A DNA stretch of 64,000 nucleotides from Tepiditoga spiralis (GCF_014701195.1 NZ_AP018712.1:762501-826500), one strand, 5' to 3'; shown: positions 35,801 to 44,674, counted from the stretch's first letter. Translations and numbers: made by a program. The notes: generated from the sequence alone by a model not told the origin.

Positions 35801-35912
35801 AGTTCTGCTAATAACGTTTTTAACCCTCTAAGGATAGATAAGGACAAAAAGATAATAATGCTATTTATTATTTAGTATTCGAGTTTTTAACCCTCTAAGG
35901 ATAGATAAGGAC
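32819..35912 (-). CRISPR. CRISPR array, 46 repeats of 30 bases and 45 spacers
   Basis: As written on plus, the repeat is 30 bases, starting GTTTTTAACCCTCTAAGG and ending ATAGATAAGGAC. All 46 copies are identical except the first (32819), where base 1 is A instead of G. Spacers are 36-40 bases. I assign the direction as minus. A consensus promoter reads into the right end, the degenerate repeat is at the left end, the cas operon has the same direction, and most spacers are sense-coding on plus, so minus-strand crRNAs would be antisense. Read that way the repeat starts GTCCTTATC and the likely 8-base crRNA handle is TTAAAAAC. The newest spacer would be 35846-35882. Spacers 1 and 8 are identical; spacers 3 and 16 overlap by 22 bases. 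Confidence 0.97.
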
Positions 35913-35945
35913 AGTAACTATATTTCTTTTAAAATATGCATTAAA

Positions 35946-35974
35946 ATTATAACACACCAAATTTTTGGTGTCAA
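35946..35974 (-). promoter_or_regulatory. CRISPR leader promoter with palindromic operator-like spacer
   Basis: On minus, TTGACA (35974-35969), 17 bases, TATAAT (35951-35946), both perfect, 33 bases from the last repeat. The palindrome ACACCAAA-TT-TTTGGTGT (35954-35971, plus strand) fills the spacer and overlaps the -35 box, as a repressor operator would. The predicted start is near 35939. Confidence 0.88.
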
Positions 35975-36375
35975 ATAATACTACATTTTTTTATTACAAA
36001 AAAGAAACTTAATATTACAAAAAAATCTTTTTGCTTTTTTTTACTTCTATAACACAGTGTTTTTAGGTATTACATGGTTTTACTAAAATGTAATATTTTT
36101 TACAATTGTAATATTTGTTTTTGGAAAAATAAAAAGTTTACATAAATTTGTTCTTTTTTTAGAACTTATTTAAAATTCAAAAAAACAGTAAAAATCAGGT
36201 TTTAAGATTTTAAGTTATCTTTATTTTAAAATTTATTTATAATAAAATATAAAAATCAACAATAGAATAAAAATTCTATTTTTTTGTTACTTAATAAATT
36301 TGTAATTTTATGAGTATATACCCCTTGAATATTTTATACATATTCATAACAATTATATCATACTTTTTATAATAA
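35975..36375 (-). other. AT-rich CRISPR leader region without genes
   Basis: About 400 bases without a convincing reading frame between the cmr operon terminator and the array promoter. The motif TGTAATATT occurs at 36089-36097 and 36107-36115 and its complement AATATTACA at 36011-36019. ATTACAAAAAA occurs twice (near 35993 and 36014). These could be protein-binding sites used in spacer integration or transcription. Confidence 0.55.
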
Positions 36376-36404
36376 ATATCCTTCCAAAAGTTTTGGAAGG
36401 ATAT
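36376..36404 (-). terminator. Terminator of the cas6-cmr operon
   Basis: A 14-bp near-perfect palindrome centred on CCAAAAGTTTTGG with CCTTCC/GGAAGG arms, directly after cmr6; a weak T-rich tail (TTATTAT) follows on minus. Confidence 0.75.
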
Positions 36405-36415
36405 AAATAAATTAT

Positions 36416-37414
36416 TTAATTTTTTATTTCTTCAAATCTTCCATATCCATTTGATGTTTTTGCACCCAATCCATATATTTCTAAAAATTCTAAAAATAGT
36501 TCTCTAGTTTTTTCTATTTTTTGTTCATCAAATTTTTTTCCATTTATTATTAAATCAAATCTAAACTCACTATCTTCTCCAACACTTAAATAAGACAATG
36601 GATTTGGATTATATACATCATTTGGAGGTTTTTTACCTGAATAATATTCTCCAAAGTGTGGTGTTTGATATTCTTCAAATATTTTCGGATTATTTAATGG
36701 GATTGCTTCTAAAAATTCTATCTTTCCACTTTCTTCTTGAGTTCCAAATATAATTTTTATCAAATCTTTTAGTTCTTGTTTTTCTTCAAATTCATTTTTT
36801 GTTTCTAAGTAATGTCTAAATGCACCTTTTATTGCACTTCCTGGTATTGTTGGAATTCCATAATTTCTATTCCAGTAAAATCCTATTTCGTCCATTGAAG
36901 GTATTCCTGCTCCTATTAAAAATGGTGTTGTGTTTTTTGCTATTATTGTGATTGATTCTTTTTTTTGAATATTCAATAATGATCTAAGCATTTTTATTCT
37001 TATTGATTTTAATTTTTTAAATAATCCATCAAATTCTATTGCTTTTATATTTTCTTTGTATATTATTTTACTGAATTTTTTTTCATCTAAAATTCTCGAT
37101 TCGTTTACACTTTTTAATATATTTAATGTAAATCTTTCTTCTTTTTTTATTTGTAACTTTGAATTTTTTTGATTACTAACTACGTCTGAACGAATTTTTG
37201 TTATTTGTATTTCTTTTAGTTTTGGATTTACTTTATCGGCTATTTCTTTGCTAACTTCTTGTCTTTTTTTTTCGTCAAAATTCTTTTTTATACCTAATTC
37301 TTCTTTTATTATTTCAAAATCTTTTTTTAAATTTTTTTGTATTCTAAAAGAGAGTTTATCATAGTATAAAGAGGCATTTTTTATGTCTTTGATTGTATCA
37401 TTATAAAATTCCAA
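36416..37414 (-). CDS. cmr6: Type III-B RAMP protein Cmr6
   Basis: 332 residues. RAMP features: PFLIGAGIPSMDEIGFYWNRNYG near residue 170, IPTIPGSAIKGAFRHYLE near 192, and the C-terminal glycine-rich loop EIYGLGAKTSNGYGRFEEI. It caps the 3' end of the crRNA in the Cmr complex. The N-terminal 120 residues are an extended helical, basic region. The start is TTG at 37414 after AGGAGGTG. Last gene of the operon. Confidence 0.9.
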   Translation of the reverse strand: MEFYNDTIKDIKNASLYYDKLSFRIQKNLKKDFEIIKEELGIKKNFDEKKRQEVSKEIADKVNPKLKEIQITKIRSDVVSNQKNSKLQIKKEERFTLNILKSVNESRILDEKKFSKIIYKENIKAIEFDGLFKKLKSIRIKMLRSLLNIQKKESITIIAKNTTPFLIGAGIPSMDEIGFYWNRNYGIPTIPGSAIKGAFRHYLETKNEFEEKQELKDLIKIIFGTQEESGKIEFLEAIPLNNPKIFEEYQTPHFGEYYSGKKPPNDVYNPNPLSYLSVGEDSEFRFDLIINGKKFDEQKIEKTRELFLEFLEIYGLGAKTSNGYGRFEEIKN

Positions 37415-37430
37415 ATTTTTTCACCTCCTA

Positions 37431-37877
37431 TTAATCTTTATCTTTTTCTATAAATATATCTGCATATCTTCTATACCAACCAACAAAGCTCAATATTCTA
37501 TCTTGAAATTCTTTTAAATTTCCTTTTTCTAAAAATTCTAAAAAATTATTATAATTATCTTTTTCAATATTTTCAAAATCATAAAATTCTTCAAAAAATG
37601 CACATAAATCATCTAAAATATATTCAATATATTTTTTTTCATCAGCTTTTTTATTTTTTTCTTTGTCTTTTTTTTCTGATTTCGGATTCATCTTAGAACG
37701 ATAAAAAATAACTGTTCCATACAAACCATTTTGAATAATCATAGAACCCAAACCTTTTATTGTTGATTTATAAGCTTTTAATAATTTATCTTTATTTTCA
37801 AAATTTTCACAGTTTTCTAATGTATTTAAAATACAGTCTTTTGCCAATTCTTGTACACTTTTATCTATTTTTAGCAT
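37431..37877 (-). CDS. cmr5: Type III-B small subunit Cmr5
   Basis: 148 residues, helical. It starts LKIDKSVQELAKDCILNTLENC and contains YKSTIKGLGSMIIQNGLYGTVIFY near residue 50, the typical Cmr5 core where an alpha-helical protein pairs along the target RNA channel. A Lys-rich loop (KKDKEKNKKADEKK) interrupts it near residue 83. It lies between cmr4 and cmr6. Confidence 0.88.
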   Translation of the reverse strand: MLKIDKSVQELAKDCILNTLENCENFENKDKLLKAYKSTIKGLGSMIIQNGLYGTVIFYRSKMNPKSEKKDKEKNKKADEKKYIEYILDDLCAFFEEFYDFENIEKDNYNNFLEFLEKGNLKEFQDRILSFVGWYRRYADIFIEKDKD

Positions 37878-37890
37878 AAAATATCATCTC

Positions 37891-38739
37891 CTATAAATAT
37901 TTTATATAAGTAAATCCTTTTCCTATAGTTGATTTACCTCCTATATTTACAAATTGTTTATCTGTTTCTTTTGTTAGTATATCAAGTCCATGATCTTTTA
38001 ATAATGTTTTTACTATAAAGTACATTATTGTATCTTGTGGTAAGTATTCTTCATACCAAAGACCTCCTGTTTTTTTATCAACAGTTCCTGTTTCATCTAT
38101 TTTTATTCTTGCCATAATTTCTGTAGATCCTTTTACAAAAAATCTAAAATCTTCATCTGATATTATTAATACTCTTTCTTTTAATTTATTTTGTAATGTT
38201 TCATCTGGTAATATTTTTTTTATTGAATTTAAAAAGTCTACTAATTCTTTTGAATATTCTGGAGTTACTTTATATTCTTCTAAATTTATTTCAGTTTTAT
38301 TTGTTGAATAATATTCTTTGTCTGATTTTATAGTTTTTAATAAATTACTAACTTTTGTTTCTAAATCTTTGTTTCCAAACATTTTAAAAAGTATATTTAC
38401 TCTGCTTAATATCATAGGACACGTAATCCATACAAATCCTTCTGTAATACTTCTTACTGGAAATAAAAATATTTTAGCTTCTGAAAAAGATACGCTTCCT
38501 GATTGATCTTCTGTTCCTTTTTCTTTTTCTTTTGGACTTCCAAAGATTTTTATATCTTTATCTCCTTTAAATACTTCTTCAAATTCATTTCTAAATGCAC
38601 CTTTTATTCCAGATATTATAGGGAAGTCTGTATGTACTTCTCTTTGTATTGGTAAATCTACTACTCCCGAATCAAATCCTTTTCCTGCATGTAATTGAGA
38701 AACTGCATATAAAAATCCTATTTTACCATTTTTACTCAT
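37891..38739 (-). CDS. cmr4: Type III-B backbone protein Cmr4 (RNA-cutting subunit)
   Basis: 282 residues. VSQLHAGKGFDSGVVDLPIQREVHTDFPII near residue 13, ISGIKGAFRNEFE near 42 and FVNIGGKSTIGKGFTYIKYL at the end define Cmr4. An Asp in the HAGKGFDSGVVD region is the expected catalytic residue for cutting target RNA at six-base steps. It forms the helical backbone of the complex. AAGGAGG precedes the ATG. Confidence 0.92.
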   Translation of the reverse strand: MSKNGKIGFLYAVSQLHAGKGFDSGVVDLPIQREVHTDFPIISGIKGAFRNEFEEVFKGDKDIKIFGSPKEKEKGTEDQSGSVSFSEAKIFLFPVRSITEGFVWITCPMILSRVNILFKMFGNKDLETKVSNLLKTIKSDKEYYSTNKTEINLEEYKVTPEYSKELVDFLNSIKKILPDETLQNKLKERVLIISDEDFRFFVKGSTEIMARIKIDETGTVDKKTGGLWYEEYLPQDTIMYFIVKTLLKDHGLDILTKETDKQFVNIGGKSTIGKGFTYIKYL

Positions 38740-38762
38740 ATATAGTCCTCCTTCGCGTGTTA

Positions 38763-39767
38763 TTATTTTTTTAATTCTATGTATTTTCCAAAACCATAAT
38801 AATCATATTTGTCTGTTAATGTATTAATTTCACCTTTTGTATAATAACATGATCCAACTGGTACTACTTTCATTAATTCACCAGGTTTATTTTCGACGCC
38901 ATTCCAAAAACCTATTGTTTCTGGTTTGTAATTTGCTATTGCAATTATATTTTCATTATTTTTAGGTAAGATTCCACTTTCAATAAAACTTGGAGTTAAT
39001 GTATATAATATTTTTTCTTCATCATTAACTTTATCAAAGATATTAGTTTCTATTTCTATTATTTCAAGTCTTGCTAATTTTCCTTTTGTTCCTAATTTTA
39101 TTGTGTTATACTTTTCTAATAATTTTAATTCATCTTTTTCTACAAAGAAACAAAAACCAGAATTTTCTTCAAATCTAAAGTAGTTTAATGAATAAAGGCC
39201 GCCTTTTTTTGTGTATCTTTTACCTTTTTCAATTTCTATTCCTATTTTTCTTTCTATTTTATATGGTATATTTGATGGTGTATTTTTTTCTGTGTCTATT
39301 ATATTTACATATCCTTTTTTTAATTCTTCTAATTCTTTTAAGGTTATATAGTTTTTGTTTAAATCATCTAAATTATTCATTTTTTCATATCTTAATCCGT
39401 TTAATTCTTTTGTACCTATTTTGAATTTTATATTTTCATCTATATATGCTTTATATATTTTTTTTGAATGTGTTTCATTTGATTCTTTTTCTTTTTTTAA
39501 TATTGCTGGTTTTTTAAAAAATATTTCTGTTTCACCGTTATTTTGTTTAAATACAAATGGTCCTGTTATATCTAATTTTCTTTCTTTCATTAATGTTGAT
39601 ATTTCTTTTGCTGATTTTTCTTCAAAGTTATATAAATTCCCATATATTGCACCTAAAAATGTTTTTAAATTAGGAAAATGTGTATCTTCACTTGTTGAAA
39701 ACGATTTAGCTGCTCTAAATGCAACCCAATCAAGTGGTTTTATTAATAATAATTTTTTTTTCATCAT
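38763..39767 (-). CDS. cmr3: Type III-B RAMP protein Cmr3
   Basis: 334 residues. It starts KKLLLIKPLDWVAFRAAKSFS, followed by HFPNLKTFLGAIYGNLY near residue 30, which is typical of Cmr3. It binds the 5' handle of the crRNA with Cmr2. The double ATG at the start overlaps the cas10 stop (ATGATGA), so translation is coupled. Confidence 0.9.
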   Translation of the reverse strand: MMKKKLLLIKPLDWVAFRAAKSFSTSEDTHFPNLKTFLGAIYGNLYNFEEKSAKEISTLMKERKLDITGPFVFKQNNGETEIFFKKPAILKKEKESNETHSKKIYKAYIDENIKFKIGTKELNGLRYEKMNNLDDLNKNYITLKELEELKKGYVNIIDTEKNTPSNIPYKIERKIGIEIEKGKRYTKKGGLYSLNYFRFEENSGFCFFVEKDELKLLEKYNTIKLGTKGKLARLEIIEIETNIFDKVNDEEKILYTLTPSFIESGILPKNNENIIAIANYKPETIGFWNGVENKPGELMKVVPVGSCYYTKGEINTLTDKYDYYGFGKYIELKK

Positions 39768-42220
39768 TCACCACCTCTTTTTGGTTTTTTAGCTGAATAT
39801 TCTAATTCTTCTAATATATCTAATATATCTTTTAATTCTAAATTTTTATTTTTACATAAGTTTAATATTTTTTTAGTTGGTTCAATTAAGTTTCCTAAAT
39901 TCATTCTTTCTTTTATTATAAATGGAACAACTTTTTTAATAAATTCTTCATCTTTTAAAATTCTTTTATTATTTGAAAAACACAAACTTTCATATTCATA
40001 TTTTAATTTACTTATAAATGCTTGTTCAGATTTTTTATTTTCTTCTAATTTACTTATTAGACTATTAGCAGTTTCTATTATGTCTTTTTTTGGAACTATA
40101 TTAATATCCCATTTTGATTTAGCTATTTTTATTTTTCCAGATCCCCTTATTGAAGATATTGCAAATGAATCTCTGTCTACTTTTTTTTGTTTGTTATCTT
40201 TATCCATTTCAACTTCATAATTACTTTTAGCTATTTTTTCAAGTTCTCTTGCTTTGTTTAATGCTAATTTTAAATTGTATGATGGATTAAATGTCAATAA
40301 TCCTGCACTCATAGTTGCTCTATGTCCCATCATATTTGAAATCATTTTTCCATCTTTGTACATATATCCTTTATTGAATTTTAAGTTTTCTAATTCTAAA
40401 TTATCTACACCAGAATATGCTTTTCTTATATCGTTTGCTGCTTGAGCTAACTTATTAGAAGGTAAGATGGCAAGAACATCATCACCACCTGCATATATTA
40501 ATGTTCCTTTATAATTGTTTATTATTTTTGGAACTAATTTTGAAAATTCATTCAATGTTCTTGATATTGTTCTTTGATAAGAAGGTGTTATAAATTGAAG
40601 TTCTTCCAATTTTTCTAAGTATTTTTTATCTATTCTTTCAAGACGACTTATAGCATTTTTATGTAATCGTTGATAAAGAACAGGAGCTTTTTTACCTGAA
40701 ATCCATTCTCCCATTTTATCTCCATCCATCATTAATATTGATGCATTATAATCTTTTGAAATTTCTGTTATATCATCTTTAGTATTTTTTTTAGTATTTT
40801 TTAAACTTTTACTTGCTTCTTCATACAATGTTTCTTTTTCAAGATAATTTGGTAAGTATCTTTTTATTAAAGTAATTGCAGATATATTTTCAGTTTTTTC
40901 TTCGTCATCGTATATTGTAATTTCTTTTATCAAAGCTTTTTCATTTCCAGATATTTCATCGCCAGGGTTTGAATTTTGTTCTATATAGCCAATAAAATCT
41001 CTTGTTGTTTTTCTAATTCCTGATTTTATCCCTAATAATTCTGAGTTATATGAATAATATTGATAATCTTTAACAGTATATGTGTTTTCTAATTTTTCAA
41101 AGCTTTCTTTTAAAGGAGTAAGATCTATTCCTGTATAATCTTTATATTGCATATTTAAAGAATTAAAATTTTCTAAATTTTGAACTGTTGCTACTATAGT
41201 TGGAAATTGTTTTACTTGCTTTTTAAATTCTTTTGTTATTTGTTCTTTACTTAGTCCATGTTCTGTAATTAATTCAAAGCTAACATTACTTTTTAATTCA
41301 TTCAATGTATTATTATTAATTTTTTCTAAAAAGAAATTTATAATATTATCTCTTTCAAGTAATATCCATTCTTTAATCTTATTTATTACTAATTCAACAT
41401 CACTTTTTGGAATTATAAAAGAAAATACATTTGGAAGAGATGCTACTGCAGGGTCTATTTCTAACTCTTTTGTATAAAATCCCAAATCTTTTGCAACAAA
41501 GTAATTGTCCCTCATTGAAGGAAATATAATACAATCATATCCATAATTTTGTCCAACATATTTAATTCCTTGATAAGTTAAGTATGAAAGTAAATAACTT
41601 CCATTTCTAAGATCTGATATTTTTCTTCCTGCTGCTATAAAGTCTTGTACTGGGCCAATTGAAATCATTACTATTGAATAATTTTCTGTTGTTACACTTG
41701 AAAATGCTGCAGTTGTATCTAAATGATCTATTATTGATACATCTGGTACTCTTGTGTCTGCTGGTAATAAATATGATTGTTCTACTGATTTTGGTAGATA
41801 CCACCAAATGTAATTGTATAATTTTTTTGCACTTTTTACATCATTAACATCAAGTTTTTCTTTTTCTATATATTTTTTTATATCTTCATAAAATTTATTT
41901 GATTGAGATAATATATCTTTTTTATTTAATTGTTTATCTAATATGTCTTTACTTACTTTTTCACCAGTTAAAGGATGAATTATATAAAATTCATTACTAT
42001 TAACATAAACTCTTTGTTTATCTGAATTTGTTTGTTCATTTGGAAGTGGTATTCTTTCAATAGAACTGGCAATTACATCTGCTTTTGGTTTATTTGGAGT
42101 TATATTTAATTCACTTATTCTTTTATTTTGTAATGCTTCATGAGTTTTTATTGTATATACCTTTTCCACTGGATCGTGTAATAAAGCATTTATTTTTCTA
42201 TGCCAAAATTTAATAGCCAT
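39764..42220 (-). CDS. cmr2: Cas10/Cmr2 with HD and GGDD motifs
   Basis: 818 residues. HD at residues 15-16 (INALLHDPVEK) gives the single-strand DNA nuclease motif. A first palm domain follows ISIGPVQDFIAAGRK near residue 190, then LMMDGDKMGEWISGK near residue 495 and TLIYAGGDDVLAILP near residue 577, the cyclase palm with an intact GGDD. Both the nuclease and the cyclic-oligoadenylate synthase activities are therefore predicted. No CARF-domain effector gene is seen in this window. GGAGGG precedes the ATG. Confidence 0.95.
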   Translation of the reverse strand: MAIKFWHRKINALLHDPVEKVYTIKTHEALQNKRISELNITPNKPKADVIASSIERIPLPNEQTNSDKQRVYVNSNEFYIIHPLTGEKVSKDILDKQLNKKDILSQSNKFYEDIKKYIEKEKLDVNDVKSAKKLYNYIWWYLPKSVEQSYLLPADTRVPDVSIIDHLDTTAAFSSVTTENYSIVMISIGPVQDFIAAGRKISDLRNGSYLLSYLTYQGIKYVGQNYGYDCIIFPSMRDNYFVAKDLGFYTKELEIDPAVASLPNVFSFIIPKSDVELVINKIKEWILLERDNIINFFLEKINNNTLNELKSNVSFELITEHGLSKEQITKEFKKQVKQFPTIVATVQNLENFNSLNMQYKDYTGIDLTPLKESFEKLENTYTVKDYQYYSYNSELLGIKSGIRKTTRDFIGYIEQNSNPGDEISGNEKALIKEITIYDDEEKTENISAITLIKRYLPNYLEKETLYEEASKSLKNTKKNTKDDITEISKDYNASILMMDGDKMGEWISGKKAPVLYQRLHKNAISRLERIDKKYLEKLEELQFITPSYQRTISRTLNEFSKLVPKIINNYKGTLIYAGGDDVLAILPSNKLAQAANDIRKAYSGVDNLELENLKFNKGYMYKDGKMISNMMGHRATMSAGLLTFNPSYNLKLALNKARELEKIAKSNYEVEMDKDNKQKKVDRDSFAISSIRGSGKIKIAKSKWDINIVPKKDIIETANSLISKLEENKKSEQAFISKLKYEYESLCFSNNKRILKDEEFIKKVVPFIIKERMNLGNLIEPTKKILNLCKNKNLELKDILDILEELEYSAKKPKRGGE

Positions 42221-42231
42221 TATTTCCCTCC

Positions 42232-43569
42232 TTAATCTACTATTTTTAAATTTTTTAAAGTATCAAATACCATTTTTAGATTTTCGTTTCCTTTAACTTT
42301 AAATTCATTTTTTCCTTTATTAAATTTAATATCTTCTATTTTTTTCCCATTTACAAAGCTATTTTTATTTGTAATTTTACTTCTTATTAAGCTAATTCTA
42401 TACCTGTATTTTCCATTTTCTTTATATATTTTTATAAACATTTGAGAAGCTTTTCTTCCTTCACTATTAGATAGAGTATAATTTCCACTATTTATACCTT
42501 TAAATTGTCTATCTCCAATTTTATAATTAATAGGTAATCCTAAAAAAGATTGTACAAATTGAATAGATTGATTTTCATGATTTTTTATTGAGTATATACC
42601 TTTTCTAAACGAATCTTCATCTAATTTTTCATTTGATTTTATTTTTCCTTCTTTTATAACATATTTTCCTCTAAGCACTTTTTTTAATTTTATATACATT
42701 CCTACATTTAATTTTAACGAATTATCTTTATTTAAATATCTTGTTTTTGGATCTGGTTTGTATAAATAATCATATAATTCAAGAAAAGTATCAAATTTAT
42801 TTTTTGATTCTAATATTACATATTTTTTAGAAAGTAATGTTGGATATGTAGGGCTAGATGTAAAATTTTGTATATCATAATCAATATTGTTTAAATCATA
42901 AAAATTCTTTTTTAAAGTTTTATCTTCAAAGATATACTTTTCATTATTATAATTTTTTTTCATATTTTCTATTATTTCTTTTAAAACTTCTTCTAAATTT
43001 TTTATTAAGTTACTTTTTGTATTAATTATTTTATATTCATTAGATTTTATAATTTCAAAACTTCCAAATCCTTTTCTTGATTTAGCTCCAAATCCTCCTA
43101 AATAAGAGGTAAGATTCAATAGATAAAATAAAAGCTTATCTAATCCACTTATATTTTTTTTAATAATAAACTTTATATTTATTTTTGAATTTTCTTTTAA
43201 ATAATATCTATCTTCTTGTCCATATAAAGCATATTTATTATATTTATCATTTGTTAAAGACTTTCCTTGTTTATCTGAAATATCTTTTTTATCATATTTC
43301 ACAAGTACATCAAATGGTGATTTTATTTCTGTTGATCCAAATATATAACTTTCTATATCTTTTAATAATTTATAATTCCAAAAACATTCTTCACCTTTTA
43401 ATTTTGAATTTCCATTATTATCTACAATATTTACAACTCTTGGTAGTATTGCTCTAAACCAAAATCTAAGTACACCTCTAACACTTTGTGGAGTTAATGC
43501 AAATTTTTTATCCCCTCTTCCAGAAAACATAGGAGATATAGTTTTTATTTCTATATCCAATTTTTTCAA
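42232..43569 (-). CDS. cmr1: Type III-B RAMP protein Cmr1
   Basis: 445 residues from TTG at 43569, placed after GGAGGTG; a GTG at 43578 overlaps that site. IKTISPMFSGRGDKKFALTPQSVRGVLRFWFRA, split over residues 10-40, then CFWNYKLLKDIESYIFGST and LGGFGAKSRKGFGSFEI are Cmr1 signatures. It contacts the 3' end of the crRNA with Cmr6. Second gene of the cas6-cmr operon. Confidence 0.92.
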   Translation of the reverse strand: MKKLDIEIKTISPMFSGRGDKKFALTPQSVRGVLRFWFRAILPRVVNIVDNNGNSKLKGEECFWNYKLLKDIESYIFGSTEIKSPFDVLVKYDKKDISDKQGKSLTNDKYNKYALYGQEDRYYLKENSKINIKFIIKKNISGLDKLLFYLLNLTSYLGGFGAKSRKGFGSFEIIKSNEYKIINTKSNLIKNLEEVLKEIIENMKKNYNNEKYIFEDKTLKKNFYDLNNIDYDIQNFTSSPTYPTLLSKKYVILESKNKFDTFLELYDYLYKPDPKTRYLNKDNSLKLNVGMYIKLKKVLRGKYVIKEGKIKSNEKLDEDSFRKGIYSIKNHENQSIQFVQSFLGLPINYKIGDRQFKGINSGNYTLSNSEGRKASQMFIKIYKENGKYRYRISLIRSKITNKNSFVNGKKIEDIKFNKGKNEFKVKGNENLKMVFDTLKNLKIVD

Positions 43570-43589
43570 TTTAATCACACCTCCATAAT

Positions 43590-44306
43590 TTATATTGTTT
43601 CAATCATTCCAAATCCTTGTGAATTTCTTAATCCTAATCCCCAATCAAAAGCTAATTTTAATACTTCGTTATTACCATATATTTTGTATGTTCCTTCCCA
43701 AGCTTCAAAGGTTGTTGTTTTGTATTTTAATACTCTTTTATTAGTTGGGTTAATTCTTTGTGGAATAATATTAAAGGTTTCTGTATTAATTCCCAATGCC
43801 TTTCCTTTTGTAGACATATTATATTTAATAATTTCACAAAACTCTGGATCTTTTGGATTGTATCTCAGTAACTTTCTTTCTCCATTTACTCTTAATACCT
43901 TTTCATATACTAATATTGGAGATAATGTTTTAACTAGTGCATAATTATCAAAAGTGTATCTTAATCTTCTTATACTACTAATGTTCAAAAAGTTATTTCC
44001 TATTCTTATATTGTTTAATTCTGTTAATTTTTCTAAAAATTCTTCCAATAAAATTTCAAAGGGTGAAGAAAAATATATCCATATTTCATCTCCAAAATAA
44101 ATACTATTATCTTTAACTTCATATCTTTTGCAAAATATTTTAGAATAAGAGAAAGGCTTCATAGTCTTAGAATCAACTATTATACCTTCATCATGTAAGT
44201 AATCAAATTTTTTAGTTACCAAGTTATAAAATAATCCTTGTAAATAATACTGATAAGAAATTGGTAATACAATATTTTTACCTGATAAGTTAATTTTCAC
44301 TCTCAA
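43590..44306 (-). CDS. cas6: CRISPR repeat endonuclease Cas6
   Basis: 238 residues from TTG at 44306, with AGGTGA six bases upstream, which gives the usual start (M)RVKINLSGKNIVLPISYQYYLQG. The C-terminus LAFDWGLGLRNSQGFGMIE is the glycine-rich RNA-binding loop of Cas6. It cuts the array transcript inside each repeat to give crRNAs with an 8-base handle. It has its own promoter upstream and heads the cmr operon. Confidence 0.92.
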   Translation of the reverse strand: MRVKINLSGKNIVLPISYQYYLQGLFYNLVTKKFDYLHDEGIIVDSKTMKPFSYSKIFCKRYEVKDNSIYFGDEIWIYFSSPFEILLEEFLEKLTELNNIRIGNNFLNISSIRRLRYTFDNYALVKTLSPILVYEKVLRVNGERKLLRYNPKDPEFCEIIKYNMSTKGKALGINTETFNIIPQRINPTNKRVLKYKTTTFEAWEGTYKIYGNNEVLKLAFDWGLGLRNSQGFGMIETI

Positions 44307-44350
44307 TTTAATCACCTGATATATTAATTTTTTTTAATAACTCACTTATT

Positions 44351-44379
44351 ATTATATCATTTAAATTTTAATTTATCAA
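44351..44379 (-). promoter_or_regulatory. Promoter of the cas6-cmr operon
   Basis: On minus, TTGATA (44379-44374), 17 bases, TATAAT (44356-44351), about 45 bases before cas6. It separates interference genes from the cas1-cas2 unit. Confidence 0.8.
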
Positions 44380-44391
44380 TAATTGTTTTTA

Positions 44392-44655
44392 TTATAAAAA
44401 TTTTTCATATTTATTTTTCTCAATACCAGTAATATCAAAGGTTAAATTTTTCTTTGTTAAAGTTTCAAAGTATATTATGCTATCTTCATTTTCTTTAATT
44501 ATAATTTTTAGTTTTCTTTTTAATTCATTAAACTTCTTTTCAGTAATAGACCCTTCAAAAACTGAATTTTGTATCCAATTAAGATATTGTTTTATAATTT
44601 TATGAACCTTTCCTACTCTTTTTGTATTTATGTCATACATTAATACAATATACAT
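44392..44655 (-). CDS. cas2: Cas2, second tandem copy
   Basis: 87 residues from the ATG at 44655, which has AAAGGAGCG eight bases upstream; an upstream in-frame ATG lies inside the preceding cas2. YIVLMYDIN at the start carries the conserved Asp, and QYLNWIQNSVFEGSIT is a Cas2 signature. It is roughly 60-65% identical to the copy at 44702-44965, with the same length and end (EKNKYEK-x-L). Cas2 dimers bridge two Cas1 dimers during spacer integration. Confidence 0.93.
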   Translation of the reverse strand: MYIVLMYDINTKRVGKVHKIIKQYLNWIQNSVFEGSITEKKFNELKRKLKIIIKENEDSIIYFETLTKKNLTFDITGIEKNKYEKFL

Positions 44656-44674
44656 TTTTATCGCTCCTTTAATT

